Assembly: GCA_034231615.1 (NCBI GenBank)
Contig: CM067298.1
Span: 4,159,834 to 4,223,833 of the forward strand
DNA length: 64,000 bases
Reading direction: 5' to 3'
Source: Meghimatium bilineatum
Lineage: Eukaryota > Mollusca > Gastropoda > Stylommatophora > Philomycidae
Of this stretch, positions 1 through 10,599 are shown piece by piece; the stretch's first letter is position 1; each line of letters opens with the position of its first letter. The notes under the pieces are model-generated. The model saw nothing but the letters and a program-made list of their open reading frames with translations. It was not told the DNA's origin and did not search any database. The translations under genes were made by a program, and so were the position numbers.

Positions 1-105
1 ATATCTTATTACAATGAGACTCATATTGGTGCTACATGGATAGTGGAGGAAGCTAATGAGAATGTTGTTACAAATATGATACATATATATGTGTGTGTTG
101 TGCAG

Positions 106-206
106 GCATGTCGTTAATGATTAATTCAACTTCACTAAAGGCAGATGCAAGCAATATTGATGTTGGTGTTGACGTTGGCACAAATAGTTTACGGAAGACG
201 TCTCTG
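106..206 (+). CDS. Exon of unidentified upstream gene (gene A), internal
   Basis: A candidate internal coding exon between a TGCAG acceptor (101-105) and a GTAAAC donor (207). Two bases complete a codon begun in an earlier exon outside the window, then 33 codons run without a stop and end in phase 0. The peptide is polar, with Asn/Ser/Asp-rich stretches and an LRKTSL segment at its end that looks like a basophilic kinase site. It joins in phase with the exon at 6205. I do not recognise the protein. The exon rests on splice signals and phase continuity only. Confidence 0.5.
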
Positions 207-536
207 GTAAACATTCCATTTATGATCTGCATGAAGCATGCTCAAGCTGTTCTGCCAGTCTTTATGTTTGTCTTGTCCAAGTGTTTCACTCACTTGAAGC
301 TTTGTGGGCAGTTGTTGTTGTGGCTTTGCTTTCAAAGAAACTGATTTCAAACTCATGTTATTTTTTAACCTTTAACACACGTCCGTAGAGTACGTTCAAC
401 AACATCTTACACTATTTAAAATATCTGCGGTTGAGTATACAAGCCCTGCAAAGGCCCTGTTGCTAGGTCTCCTGAAATCAATAATAATTTAAAAAATAAT
501 ATTTTGGTGACCAGATTAGATCAATCTGGTATTTTA

Positions 537-697
537 TTCTTCTTCTTCAGCATTCATTCTCAAACTCCCATTGGATCTCTCTTATAGCAGGACCATGGTC
601 CTATTAGATTTCCAGCAGGATGTAGTCCAGAGAATGGATGTGCGTTGTGTCGCCGTTTTATTTGCACCAATGGCCCGACACATCCGTCTTCAGTGGA
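537..697 (-). mobile_element. Family A 160-bp interspersed element, copy 1
   Basis: One of twelve copies of an element of about 160 bp found on both strands of this window. Read on the minus strand it starts near GTGTCGGGCCATTGG, passes a conserved CTGGACTACATCCTGCTGG segment and ends in GAACGCTGAAGAAGAAG-like sequence. The GAAGAAG tail matches the 3' end of the minus-strand LINE at 44.4-46.0 kb. No long ORF is seen. Probably a SINE or a LINE 3'-end fragment family. Confidence 0.7.
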
Positions 698-919
698 GTA
701 TTTTATTCAATTGACTACCTTTTCCTGCAGTTTTAGTGGCAACCCTGTGCTAAATGTCATTGAAATATCAAAAATTTTTCAATATGTTGACACTTTCAAA
801 CAAAAGCAGTGCCATGACATTGAATTAGGTTTTATAGACTTTTGTTTTATCATATTTTCATTAAAAGTATTATGGAATGTGATTCAGATGATTATTTATG
901 GAGAGGTATGTTGTTTTGT

Positions 920-968
920 AGGCTACGTGTACGCCAGCCGGCATGGCACCTGATGAAGATGATGATGT
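920..968 (+). mobile_element. LINE 3' terminal fragment with (GAT)n tail
   Basis: The short stretch ends CCGGCATGGCACCTGATGAAG followed by GATGATGATG. This is the same 3' end as the better preserved LINE tail at 16120-16723, whose protein ends in an RHGT-stop. Only about 50 bp remain. Confidence 0.55.
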
Positions 969-1589
969 TGTTTTCACTCTCGAAAATCGGTTACACCACG
1001 CTGGTTTATTTAATTTGATATTAAAGCATCAACCGGTTTCGAACGATACAGTTTTGGACTAGATCTAGATTTATATAATAATTTTATGACATACCTGTAA
1101 GTTTAATCCTTTTCCTCTGTGAAATTATAACAATTTGACCATAAATACCACCGAATTAGGCCTATAATAAACTGTTGCCACTCCAGGACATTTGCAAATA
1201 AAGTCAGAAATTTCTTTTTTTAAGTTTTTTAAAAATCATTTGCTAGTTTTTTGTGAAAAAATGTCTTTGCGACTGTCTTACATGTCTCATATAACACACA
1301 CACAAACAAAACTTACACCAATATATGCAGAATTCAATTCTTTATTGATATGTACAAATATTATGTAAATATCTATAACGACAAATAAGTTATAGCGTTT
1401 TCAAAACAGTCACCACCTATTACGTAACATTACCAAAAATTAATCCAGTGGCAGGGGGAAGGTTCGGTTTTTGTTATGTTTACAGTGTGCTAAAGGTTAA
1501 ATTCAATAAAGTTATACAACTCTTCGATAAACCTTTTAATTTTTGAGTAGAGAATGCACCATATTATTTTGTGTCTTAAAAGTTTCTGT

Positions 1590-1850
1590 TGTCCATGAAG
1601 TGAAAGTATGCATGTTGTCCTTGAAGTGAATGGTATGCATGTTGTATGAGACTGCTAAAGAGGTATGTGGGAGTGATGTTGACTGTCTCATTGCATTGCA
1701 GTTGAAAGTGATCAAACAGTGATGCTGAAGCTGTATGTGTCAGAATGAAAGCTGTAGGTATCATAGACAAGCTGTAAACTATGCCACAATGCATTGCGTT
1801 ATCTGGACTACATCTTAGGCTGTAGGAATTTGAGAACAAATGCAGAAGAT
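1590..1850 (+). repeat. Family B interspersed repeat, copy 1
   Basis: Shares an order of segments with 4560-4985, 36690-36835 and 56335-56465: a GCATGTTGTA...AGACTGCTAAAGAGG block, a block with GATGTGTCAG, an AGCTGTAAAC block, then TCTGGACTACATC and TTTGAGAACAAATG. Copies are strongly diverged. No coding capacity is evident; the class is unknown. Confidence 0.5.
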
Positions 1851-1932
1851 TTCAAATTCTTGTGATGGGATTAAAAAATCGACTGCGTAATACTTACTGC
1901 CATCACCAATGTTCTCAAACTGTGCCATTGAT

Positions 1933-2096
1933 TTCTTCTGCTTCAGCATTCATTCTCAAACTCCCGCTGTGTCTCCCTTGTAGCACAGGACCATGGTCAT
2001 ACTAGATTTTCAGCAGGATGTAGTCCAAAGAATAGAAATATGTTGTGTCACAGTTTTATTTGCACTAATGGCCCAACACATCCATCTTCGGCAGAG
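1933..2096 (-). mobile_element. Family A element, copy 2
   Basis: Near full-length copy of the 160-bp family, reading from the minus strand. It keeps the ACTACATCCTGCTG-type core and the CTGAAG...GAAGAA tail. Confidence 0.7.
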
Positions 2097-2239
2097 TACC
2101 ATCGATTTTTACCTTCACCAATGTTCTCACGCTTTTTGTACCATTGATTTTACCATGTCTTCATTTAGTGAGACAGACTACCAGAAATCTTTTTTCTTTC
2201 TTAACTTTAATACCATAGCCCATCAGGTTAATAGGGGAT

Positions 2240-3000
2240 AGCCCATCAGGTTTATAGGGGTACCAAATTGGTTGCATCAACCCAGAGATTCCTCCAGTAA
2301 TTTATATTTTCAACAATGCAGACTCATCATCATCATCAGGTGCCATACGGGCTGGCATAGGCGGTCATGGCTCTCCACAGCTCTCTGTCCACAGTATTAT
2401 GTATCAAGATCATTGTTGTTAACTATTAGAATGCAGACTAGTAAGGAAAAATCGTGTCTTTTCCAGTCCTTGATGTTGTCTGTCCATGATTTCCTTTGTC
2501 CTCCTCTGCTTCTGTCACTTTACCTTGTATTATTGTTTTTTGACAAAGAATCATGTCAGCAGACATGTCCAAATCATTCTAAGTTTTCCTTGTTTCACTA
2601 TTGATTGCAATGATTCCTGCGGACCTGTATACGTCTCTATTTTATTTATTATGTACACATTTGTCTTATCTCTGTATAGGAGATACACAGATTTGATTTG
2701 TATTTTTTATATTAAAAGACCTGTAACCATTTCTCCAGGTCAGCAGTGAGTGCCCACCTCTCACAACCATATAAAAATAGAAAGCACTAGAGAGTTATAA
2801 AGCTTGAGTTTCACTTTATCACTGATGTTGCTTTACCAAATTAAGTTTAGCCTTGACATAGAAGCTAAAGTCATCTCCAGCCTATCTTTCATTCTGCTAT
2901 GCATTTTCTATCACTTCGTATGCATGATTCAAGGTATTTGAAAGTATTCACCTCCTCAGGTGTATGCCCATTCTTCATGATGTCGGCCCATGTCTCTGCT
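2240..3000 (-). mobile_element. LINE E (CR1-like) 3' fragment, interrupted
   Basis: Read on the minus strand the segment matches the 3' end of a CR1-like LINE also present at 13368-13655 and 28205-28490. Landmarks are the segment equivalent to AAGGAATGGACAGGGC and, further upstream, a decayed YGCERW-type motif from the region after the reverse transcriptase. It is split by a 105-bp insertion at 2325-2429. Frames are broken throughout. Confidence 0.6.
2325..2429 (-). mobile_element. Nested LINE 3' tail with 10-bp target duplication
   Basis: A 105-bp minus-oriented tail beginning with CATCATCATCATCAGGTGCC on the plus strand. It is flanked by perfect direct repeats AATGCAGACT at 2315-2324 and 2430-2439. 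Removing it and one repeat restores continuity of the LINE E copy around it, which is good evidence for target-primed insertion. Confidence 0.8.
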
Positions 3001-3099
3001 GTTAAAAAACTTTAATAAAACAGTTGAAATATATTTCGTTAAATAAGTCTCTTATGGTGAGCACATATCATTCAACCACAGATGAGTCCATTTTGGTTA

Positions 3100-3280
3100 T
3101 ATTGGGTATCTAAAAAGTCGTGCTATAATGTCATGCAGAACCACGCTAAATCCTCACAATTCATACGACGTAGTGTTGCCACCAATGTAAATGAACCACG
3201 CTAAATGTAAATGTCACACAGAACTATGCTAAATTCTCACAAGTCATGTGATGTAGTGATACCTCAATGCAAACGAGTGC
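3100..3280. repeat. Local imperfect duplication
   Basis: A block with CAGAACCACGCTAAATCCTC and a later block with CAGAACTATGCTAAATTCTC repeat over about 90 bp, each followed by a GTGATG/CGACGTAGTG segment. No gene is seen. Confidence 0.5.
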
Positions 3281-3339
3281 ACAATAACTGTATTCTTGTT
3301 TTTCTTCCATTAATTGTATGTCTCATCACAAAATCTATA

Positions 3340-3430
3340 ACCATGAAAAATATCTCAGAGATAGTAAACATCCTTGTCTGACTCCAGCATTTGTGTAAGT
3401 ACTTTTATCTCTTTTGTATCTTTGGATGAG
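3340..3430 (-). pseudogene. Reverse transcriptase motif fragment
   Basis: The minus strand encodes NAGVRQGCLLS, a typical non-LTR reverse transcriptase motif. The open stretch is short and abuts an oppositely oriented LINE tail, so this is a relic. Confidence 0.5.
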
Positions 3431-3610
3431 TGGACAGGGAGCTCTGGAGAACATTGTTACAATAGACAAGAGCGATAATTGTGACAATGTGAGAGAATAT
3501 TTGTTTGACGTCATGGCACGGTAGAATGTCAACACCGATCCTGATAAAGATGCTGGAAATAGAGCGTTGTGGAGGTCCATGATCACCTACGGCAGTTGGC
3601 ATGGCACCTG
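3430..3610 (+). mobile_element. LINE 3' tail fragment (GAT-tail family)
   Basis: Decayed copy of the tail seen at 16120-16723. The end still reads ...GAGGTCCATGATCACC...GGCATGGCACCTGATAAT, equivalent to the LWR..M.A/TY...HGT-stop terminus of the better copy. Confidence 0.6.
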
Positions 3611-3881
3611 ATAATATTGATTTTTTGGTTGACCTCTTTATCTTTACACCGCTGTTTCCTGTTTCGCTGAGTGCTTGCTTTTTTTATTTTTTGGTAGTTT
3701 CTTTTCACTATGTGATCTGTACATCTTCACATTTTCTGTGAATAAAACTTTGGTACTGTACCAGTAGACACCACCACCTGTTTAATTATTTCCCTTGTCT
3801 ATGTGTGTAAATTTCATGTTTATCATTTAATAATTTATATATTTATTTATCTGGGATTGGGTTTAGAGTTAGTTATGTTCT

Positions 3882-3985
3882 TCTTCTCCGTTCGCTCTCT
3901 GATAACCACTATGATAGTTTGTGTGATTTCCACCAGGGAGCTAAGTATGTTATGCTGCTAGTTCCACAGCAGAACTGTGTTATTT
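3882..3985. repeat. Dispersed repeat shared with 30503-30600
   Basis: Starts TTCTTCTCCGTTCGCTCTCTGATAACC and has a GTTTGTGTGATTT and a TATGTT(A/G)TGCTGCT segment in common with 30503-30600. Its TTCTTCTCCGTTC end resembles the end of family A and of the LINE at 44.4 kb. The stretch from 3985 to 4560 has no recognisable gene. Confidence 0.45.
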
Positions 3986-4559
3986 TCATTTTGGTTTGCC
4001 CAGCATATCTGAGGCCTGGACATCCACAGCCCAGCACATTCGTTTTCATCATGCCTTTAATTAGGGTAGTGAACTTCCCTAGCCTGTGACAGCCTTCCTA
4101 TCTAGCATCAGGCAGCGAATATGTATCAACTCTATGCCATGACGGTTTATCATCCACTGTGCCCTCAAACTTTTCAGCTCAAAACATGTCCCTGGGTGGC
4201 AGTCTCAGTGGAGACTGCAGTCATGAGTGAACATTGGTGAACCACGAGGAGGTACTTTTGGCATCTTGGTTATCTGCTAACCCTGAGCCCACCGAGAGCA
4301 ATGCAGTACACTTTGCACCCCGAAATTTGTCCGCAGTTCAGACCCAGTCATTATAATGAGAGATTTGATTGATATGCTTGATTTGAATGTCCAAAGCTTT
4401 GTTTTTGTGCTATGATTTTTTTCTTCTTTCCATTCTGTTCAAAAATTTGGCTGCTTGTGTAATATTAATTTTCAAGTTGTACTAGTGTAGTTTTTTGTGT
4501 GTGGTGAAGGAAAGTTATAATTTAAACATAAATATCACCTGTCTGTTGCTTGAAAGGGG

Positions 4560-4985
4560 AGTAAAGAATAGCAACACCTTCCATGCATGTTGTACAAGAC
4601 GGCTAAGGAGGTTTTGGGGTGAAATTGGCTGTCCCTTCCCATATAGGGTCAAAGAGACCTAACAGCCATGCTGATGTTAGATGTGTCAAGCCGAAATACA
4701 TAGATATTGCAGCACAGCTCTAAACATTGAATGGGGAGCAAAGAATGGCAACATTACTTACCTTCCCTGTATGTCATAAGTGAGGACTAAGGAAATTATT
4801 GCATGAAATTGACTATCCTATGCCATATAGGGTCAAAATGACCCAGAAGCCATGTTGAAGTTGAATGTATCATGCAAAAAGGTGAGCAGATATCCAAGCT
4901 GAGCTGTAAACCGAGACGTGTTCTGTTCTCTAGACTATATCCTGTTAATATTTAGGAGTGTGAGAACAAATGAAAAAATAGAAAT
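4560..4985 (+). repeat. Family B interspersed repeat, copies 2 and 3 in tandem
   Basis: Two successive degenerate units, each with a CATATAGGGTCAAA(G/A)(A/T)GACC segment, a GCCATG(C/T)TGA(T/A)GTT segment and a decayed AGCT(C/G)TAAAC segment. The second ends TAGGAGTGTGAGAACAAATG, as in other family B copies. Confidence 0.5.
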
Positions 4986-4992
4986 ATTGTTG

Positions 4993-5594
4993 GTTGGTTG
5001 CTGATCCAGCGGTCCATGGGCTCATGCCCTTTGACCCAATTCCATTAAAATGGCATTGCTGGGAAGTCTGTGGATTTTCTGCCAACCAAGAGAATAACTA
5101 TCACACAACCAGGAAGGTAAGTTGCAACCTATGCACTGCTCCACGCCACTACAGCCAAGATAGGGTTCACTGTGCTCATTCCCAGCCACCAATTGACTAC
5201 TGGTTATGCCAAACTTCTCTATTGCTCCAGGCATACAATCAAATGTTCACATCAAAAGGATTGTCACATCCTGAAGTCACTGTGCTCCTATGATGGGCCT
5301 CAGCCATAAGAAAAAACAGTGCTGTCAGTTTCCTCCTCCCCAGTGCTGCGCAGTACACATCTGGCTCCCTCCCAACCACAGAGGGTGCATACATATATAC
5401 AAATAACAAAGCATAAAACACATTGCAACAACAAAATAAAAGCATAAGAGGCATAAATGTATAGATGACGTGCCATGAAGCTTCTATAAGAAGATAACCT
5501 CAATATAACGGCATGTCATCTACTAAGGTTTTCTGTTGCATGGGTAGTTTGTCTAGTGGACCATTGCTGAAACCCACAGACAAAACCGCATGCG
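4993..5594 (-). mobile_element. Family C retroelement, copy 1, 14-bp target duplication
   Basis: Flanked by direct repeats TAGAAATATTGTTG at 4979-4992 and 5595-5608. On the minus strand it starts ACGCATGCGG and ends in CCGCTGGATCAGC(AACC)n. The second copy at 26983-27516 has the same two ends and its own, different 12-bp duplication. The fixed ends, simple-repeat tail and variable duplications fit a SINE-like or short non-LTR element. No protein is recognised. Confidence 0.75.
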
Positions 5595-5726
5595 TAGAAA
5601 TATTGTTGTGATTTTCGGTTATTGACACCTTCTCAGAACTTGCCGCTGTAAAATCAGCTAATATCAGTCCAAAAAGCTAAAGATTGGCTAAGCACACATG
5701 TTCATTATATATACATGGTAATCCTG

Positions 5727-5830
5727 TAACCGAACTATCCAAGGACATTTCTGTCTTGAGTAGGTTTGTATTGGTTATCTATGAACTCCTAGTCAAGGAC
5801 ATAACTCTAACTGAATTTCAAAAGTGGATG
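5727..5830. repeat. Inverted dispersed repeat, partner at 7845-7935
   Basis: The segment with CAAGGACATTTCTGTC and AGTCAAGGACATAACTC occurs in reverse complement at 7845-7935. Both lie around gene A exons; the class is unknown. Confidence 0.5.
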
Positions 5831-5920
5831 TAACAAATGGTCCTGGTTTAAATCTCATTTACTGCATTATAATTTTTCTGAAATAATAAATCCTCAATGT
5901 TTGTATATTATATTATTCTG

Positions 5921-6079
5921 ATTCTTCTTCATCGTTCATTCTCAAACTCCAGCTGGATCTTTCTTGTAGCAGGACCATGGTCCTACTAGATTTCCAGTAG
6001 GATGTAGTCCTGAGAATGGAAATGTGTTGTGTCTCTGTTTTATATGCGCCACTGACCTGACACATCTGTATTCAGCGGA
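5921..6079 (-). mobile_element. Family A element, copy 3
   Basis: Near full-length member of the 160-bp family, 125 bp upstream of a gene A exon. The terminal CGCTGAA part is slightly altered. Confidence 0.7.
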
Positions 6080-6204
6080 TTTATATTGTACATACACCAG
6101 TGTTACAAGTTCAAGCTATTACATTAATACATTGTAATAATCATAAACCATTTACACAATCATACATATGTTTTACATTTTGACAATATTTAATTTAATT
6201 GTAG

Positions 6205-6261
6205 AGATCATTGCCCGATGAAAATGATGGCAAGGCAATGAAGGAGTTACAGAATATTCTG
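6205..6261 (+). CDS. Gene A exon, 19 codons
   Basis: A 57-bp exon between TTGTAG (acceptor, ending 6204) and GTAAGA (donor, 6262), in phase 0 on both sides. It encodes RSLPDENDGKAMKELQNIL, a charged, helix-prone peptide. Phase agrees with the exon at 106-206 before it and 6944-7058 after it. The protein is not recognised. Confidence 0.6.
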
Positions 6262-6422
6262 GTAAGATCCTCATAATTTCATACATTTAAAAAAATTTTT
6301 ATCTGAGTTTCATACATTTTTAAAATTTCATTATAAATGAACACTTGTCTGTTTGACTACCAATGTTACACATAATTTGACCAATTTATAATGAATCGTG
6401 TCTTCCTTGCGATTACCACAAA

Positions 6423-6490
6423 ATGGCAGAGAGGTTAAAGTGTTGGTCTCTCATCCATGAAGTTCAGGGTTCAACTCCTGGTGAGGATAG
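6423..6490 (+). mobile_element. tRNA-derived SINE head
   Basis: Carries an A-box-like TGGCAGAGAGGTTAAAG and, about 30 bp on, a B box GGTTCAACTCC at 6468-6478. A proper tRNA fold with acceptor stem is not evident, so it is read as a decayed tRNA-related SINE and not a tRNA gene. Confidence 0.5.
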
Positions 6491-6943
6491 AGTTTTCTCT
6501 ATCAGATGGTAAAATTAAATTGCTTACCCTGTACATGATGTGGCGACAGCAAGGACGTATGAACTTTAGCACACAGTTATACATACCACATCCTTGAACC
6601 ATGTAGTCATTGACAGTATTTTTTTTCACTTATGTAAATCCCAGATAACATTCTTAATTTATTTATCACTAGTACTTTTTGTGTTATCTGCATGTAACTT
6701 TTGAAATTATACAAAATATGTACAAATATTCCAATATATACAGCCGTACAGATCTAAAAATGAAATAAATATGTGCATATTTCTGGAAACTTCTTCGATA
6801 GGCAAATATCTACAAGGAGTAGTTTATTTCTCTTAGTACCATTTATCGGTATCATAAATGACCATTTTTGTGTAGATATGATTAGTAGTGGATTTTATTT
6901 TTGTTGAAATATTCTCGAGGCTTTGCCGTCATTTTATTTGTAG

Positions 6944-7058
6944 CATAAAATGAAGAAAGCTCGTAGTGAGGAGGACCTAACTATGAATGATGAGTCAGTC
7001 CTTGATGAAAATTCTGAGCTAGCCCAAGCTTTCAGGAAAATTCAACAGGCCAAGCAAG
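6944..7058 (+). CDS. Gene A exon, 38 codons
   Basis: A 115-bp exon with TTTGTAG acceptor and GTGGGA donor, entering in phase 0 and leaving one base over. It encodes a Lys/Glu-rich, probably coiled-coil peptide (KMKKARSEEDL near its start, LAQAFRKIQQAKQ at its end). Lack of any repeat character, good splice sites and phase fit support a real exon. Function unknown. Confidence 0.65.
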
Positions 7059-7322
7059 GTGGGAATGTTACATTCATTTACTAGTGTTACATTTGAAGCA
7101 ACATTATTTCTGTATAAGTGTTATTTATGTTTGCACATAGGCCTAATGGTCCTTGTAGTACTGAGGCCTAATGACACATACTAGTGCTAAATGATTGTAG
7201 TCCTCTTGGAATTTCTATGCCTGCAGTGTGTATGTTGTTGCTAGATTGATTAGTCCATGTTCATAGTAATTCAAGAATGTGCACATTCAAAGTCTTGATA
7301 AAATCATATCTTCTGTTTAGTT

Positions 7323-7425
7323 GTGTGCTTGGATTGTTGACTCATTGGAGAAAACGTGGACACAAGTTACAAGACGAATAAGTGCCAACTGAATGTGTAC
7401 CTGGTTCAAATCCTGCCTTCTGATT
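7323..7425 (+). mobile_element. Possible tRNA-derived SINE head
   Basis: A B-box match GGTTCAAATCC sits at 7403-7413, with a weak A-box-like region upstream. Intron position and lack of an acceptor stem argue for a SINE relic. Confidence 0.35.
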
Positions 7426-7524
7426 TAACAAAGATGATAAATGTCTATGCTTCTGTTGATTTGGTATATTTTGCATAGTTTACTTGGATTTCTGTGCTCA
7501 TAGACTTGTATAGTTGTCAAGTGA

Positions 7525-7600
7525 CATCTCTGTAATGAAGGTTGACTACAACAGATTTTCAGCATCCTTTATCTCTTCCCTTGGTGGTGCACTCATATGG
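7525..7600 (-). mobile_element. LINE C 3' end fragment
   Basis: The plus strand reads GAAGGTTGACTACAACAG, then CTTGGTGGTGCAC. These are landmarks of the 3' end of LINE C, better preserved at 25592-25964, in reverse orientation. Confidence 0.5.
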
Positions 7601-8239
7601 AGGGGTTTAGTGTGAATGGGCAAGGCACTCTTTCCATTAAACCTGCCCGGACAGGGAGTCATGTATATCATAGTGATTATGTGTCTCAACAATTTACACT
7701 GACTAGCTTCATGGCCATCAGTAAAGACACAAAAGTTCATCAGCAAGACAATCAAAGTAATTTGGTAAGAAACAAAACAATTAGATGAAAAATATGTGAC
7801 TGATTAGATAGACATGTTGTTCGTCCATCACAAGTGGTGATTATCATTTGTTACAAGAGTTATGTCCTTGACTATGAGTTTGTAGATGGCTAATAAGCCC
7901 TATTCTGGCCGAAAATGTCCTTGGACAGTTTGGAATGGGATAATCACTGCAGATGGTATTTGATCTACCCATGATTTTCTAGCTACTCTCCATTGTTGCA
8001 CTGCTGCATTTCTCCTCTTTTCACAAGATGCTGTACCTTTTTTTGACTGTAAATCATTGTGTAGCTCTATATCGTTCAAGTTCTTCCAATGTATCTTGAT
8101 TTATTTCAAAGGCTCTCAGTGAGATCTTCTAACTAGTTCTTCCAATGTATCTTGATTTATTTCAAAAGCTCTCAGTGAGATCTTTAACGAGTTCTTCTAG
8201 CTCTTTTTTTACCACCATGAAAATGTATGTCTGTCTGCA

Positions 8240-8465
8240 ACTCACCATAGTGAAGTATCTATGATATGCAATGATCTGGCATATGTACCACATGACCTGC
8301 CCAACAAATCTCTTTCTGCATCAGAATAATGTCAATCCTAGGGATACCAAATCTGTCAAAGACATTGGTATCCAAAATCTTGTTTTGCCATCTGATGTTC
8401 ATAACTTTTCTGAGACAAGTTGTGTGAAAGTGTTTAGCTTCCTCATGTTGTCTATACACAGTCCA
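8240..8465 (-). mobile_element. LINE D C-terminal fragment
   Basis: A 66-codon open stretch (8259-8459) reads CLRKVMNIRWQNK and ICWAGHVVHMPDH. This is the conserved segment after the reverse transcriptase of CR1-like elements (CLR.I..IRWQ..., L.WAGHV.RM). It continues upstream into the 56-bp array as a YSGETWTVYRQ-type sequence, so the array lies inside the LINE. Confidence 0.7.
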
Positions 8466-8735
8466 TGTTTCACCAGAGTATAACTTGGATAGACATATAA
8501 ATATTGTCTATACACAGTCCATGTTTCACCAGAGTATAACTTGGATAGACATATAAATATTGTCTATACACAGTCCATGTTTCACCAGAGTATAACTTGG
8601 ATAGACATATAAATATTGTCTATACACAGTCCATGTTTCACCAGAGTATAACTTGGATAGACATATAAATATTGTCTATACACAGTCCATGATTCACCAG
8701 AGTATAATTTGGGTAGACATATAAATATTGTCACT
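8448..8735. repeat. 56-bp minisatellite, about 5 copies
   Basis: Units start at about 8448, 8504, 8560, 8616 and 8672, nearly identical until the last, which has decayed. Each unit contains, on the minus strand, the LINE D segment coding YSGETWTVYRQ, so the array grew from LINE sequence. Confidence 0.85.
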
Positions 8736-8811
8736 GCAACTGTATATTTCTTGTCTAACTTATAGATTACATTATAAATATAACCAACAGAAAATATTTG
8801 TCAAATTGCAG

Positions 8812-8882
8812 ACAGGAATGACAGACCAAAACCTGCACCTCGAAATAAACTTGGAAGTATCAGAGATGAACAAGAACAGTAG
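8812..8882 (+). CDS. Gene A terminal coding exon
   Basis: Follows an ATTGCAG acceptor (8805-8811). Two bases complete the codon left by the previous exon; 22 codons then lead to TAG at 8880-8882. The C terminus is basic then acidic (RPKPAPRNK...RDEQEQ). Downstream 3' UTR must run past 8883, but I see no canonical AATAAA before 9300. The next upstream-type coding exon, at 23.2 kb, has a different phase and its own ATG, so the gene is taken to end here. Confidence 0.55.
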
Positions 8883-9469
8883 CAGGATGGCTGTTGTCTG
8901 TGAAGTCAACTCATGAAGAGCTGCTGCATGCTTGTGTTATTCAGATTATACATTTGAACCAATGGTTCGTCAGTATTTAATACATTTAGTATTGATTGTA
9001 CACAAAAACTCTACATTATAAGATTAAGATTTGAAGACCCAAAAAATGTACATTTCACTGTCATACTTTCTTGAGTAGCTGGTGGTTAATAATAATCATT
9101 TTAGTCTAACCTATAACCCCCATGTGGGTGCCACTTGTAAAATATCAACATAAAATCCTGCCACACTTCTTGTTTTTGTGTCTTCTTCTGCAGGTGTTCT
9201 GAAAACATCAGCAGATTAGCAGAATGTTGTCTAGAAAATAGTGAGTTGTGTTGTGGTTTACAGCTTAGCTGCGATATTTGTACCTCTTCAGCCTGACACA
9301 TCTGACCTCAGCATGACATATAGATCACTTTGATACTCCATGTGATTGGTCAGCCAACTCCAACACCCCAATCTCCATAGTCGCCTCTTATGACATGCCT
9401 GGTGGGTAATTGTGTCGTTTTTTTGGCCTCCCTTTCAGGTCCTTGCAACACACGTATGATCCTTGTTTA

Positions 9470-9640
9470 AGTGTCATCATCATTATCTCTGCATCGAATG
9501 TTGACTGAAGTGAACCTCCAGCATCTTGTCTTGTGCCTTGAGGGTGCACTGTGCTGGACTATTCAGTCTAATCTTTAATACTTCAATCCATACTTTCCAG
9601 TGACCTCCTCTTTTTCTTCCCCAACTGTCCCCTACAGGTC
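9470..9640 (-). mobile_element. LINE C 3' end fragment
   Basis: In plus orientation it begins with TCATCATCATTATC and continues AATGTTGACTGAAGTGAACC, GTCTTGTGCCTTGAGGGTGC and CCTCCTCTTTTTCTTCC. The same series of segments in the same spacing is found at 58131-58530 and 33030-33540, so it is a minus-strand LINE C tail. Confidence 0.55.
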
Positions 9641-9718
9641 AAGCTTGGAAAGTGAATCACGCTTCATCGTATCCCCAAACCACACAGATGTGTGGTGTTT
9701 CACCATTGCAATGAGAAT

Positions 9719-9800
9719 TCTTCTTCTTTTGTTCACTTGAAACATCACTATATCTGTTTATTGGATATAGACATGTAATTGTTTTGTACATGACATTCTG
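9719..9800 (-). mobile_element. 3' end fragment of the LINE J2 family
   Basis: TTCTTCTTTTGTTCACTTGAAAC followed by a CTATATCTG segment matches the 3' UTR end of the LINE at 44388-46030. Confidence 0.5.
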
Positions 9801-9841
9801 ATTATTGTGCACCTTTTGGCTGGTTGCCTCCATCTTCAGCA

Positions 9842-9960
9842 CCCTGCTTACTCGAGTGGGACTGCCTGACCAGATTTAGTTTCCAGCTCCTGATGGCTGA
9901 ACTAAGCCCCATCACCATTTCAAGGTGCTGGCCTTGATGGGTTTTGCAATGAGATATTCA
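9842..9960 (-). repeat. Family F dispersed repeat, copy 1
   Basis: Shares AGTTTCCAGC(T/C)(T/C)CTG, a GGCTGAA/GGAATAAGCCC segment and GACCTCGATGGG-type sequence with 25235-25440 (same orientation) and 30246-30440 (opposite orientation). Class unknown. Confidence 0.5.
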
Positions 9961-10017
9961 TTGTTAACCTGCAAGAGAATTGATTTATAACATTTGATGA
10001 TGATCATTCATTCATCC

Positions 10018-10566
10018 CACAACGAAGGATGACTGCAGATGTGGAGACAGCACTTAATGATCATTCATACCCACAACGATTAATGATTGCAGCAGATGTG
10101 GAGACATCACTTGATCAATCACTCATACCCACAACGATTAATGATTGCAGCAGATGTGGAGACATCACTTGATCAGTCACTCATACCCACAATGATTAAT
10201 GATTGCAGCAGATGTGGAGACATCACTTGATCAGTCACTCATACCCACAACGATTAATGATTGCAGCAGATGTGGAGACATCACTTGATCAGTCACTCAT
10301 ACCCACAACGATTAATGATTGCAGCAGATGTGGAGACATCACTTGATCAGTCACTCATACCCACAACGATTAATGATTGCAGCAGATGTGGAGATATCAC
10401 TTGATCAGTCACTCATACCCACAATGATTAATGATTGCAGCAGATGTGGAGACATCACTTGATCAGTCATTCATACCCACAACGATTAATGATTGCAGCA
10501 GATGTGGAGACATCACTTGATCAGTCACTCATACCCACAACGATTAATGATTGCAGCAGATGTGGT
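10018..10566. repeat. 58-bp minisatellite, about 9 copies
   Basis: Nearly identical 58-bp units containing GCAGCAGATGTGGAGACATC and ACTCATACCCACAACGATTA, starting at about 10031, 10089, 10147 and so on. The origin of the unit was not recognised. Confidence 0.9.
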
Positions 10567-10599
10567 GTCTATGTCATCTATGGTATCAGTGCATTAACA

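Larger units (their letters stand above)
365..1500. mobile_element. piggyBac-type MITE, copy 1, with later insertions
   Basis: Bounded by TTAA at 365-368 and 1497-1500, the target duplication used by piggyBac transposons. Terminal inverted repeats are CCTTTAACACAC (369-380) and GTGTGCTAAAGG (1485-1496), one mismatch in 12. Internal sequence at about 1290-1400 is the reverse complement of the second copy near 51.42-51.53 kb, which shares the same ends. There is no transposase ORF, so it is non-autonomous. It has been invaded by a family A element (537-697) and a LINE tail (920-968). Confidence 0.75.

Noticed and set aside
93..344. 83-codon ORF as a complete small gene
   Set aside because: The start ATG lies in the putative intron and the frame crosses a good GTAAAC donor; the 106-206 exon explains it better.
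6423..6490. A tRNA gene
   Set aside because: A and B boxes are present but acceptor and anticodon stems do not form convincingly; kept as a SINE head. The same reasoning applies near 7403, 25143 and 52059.
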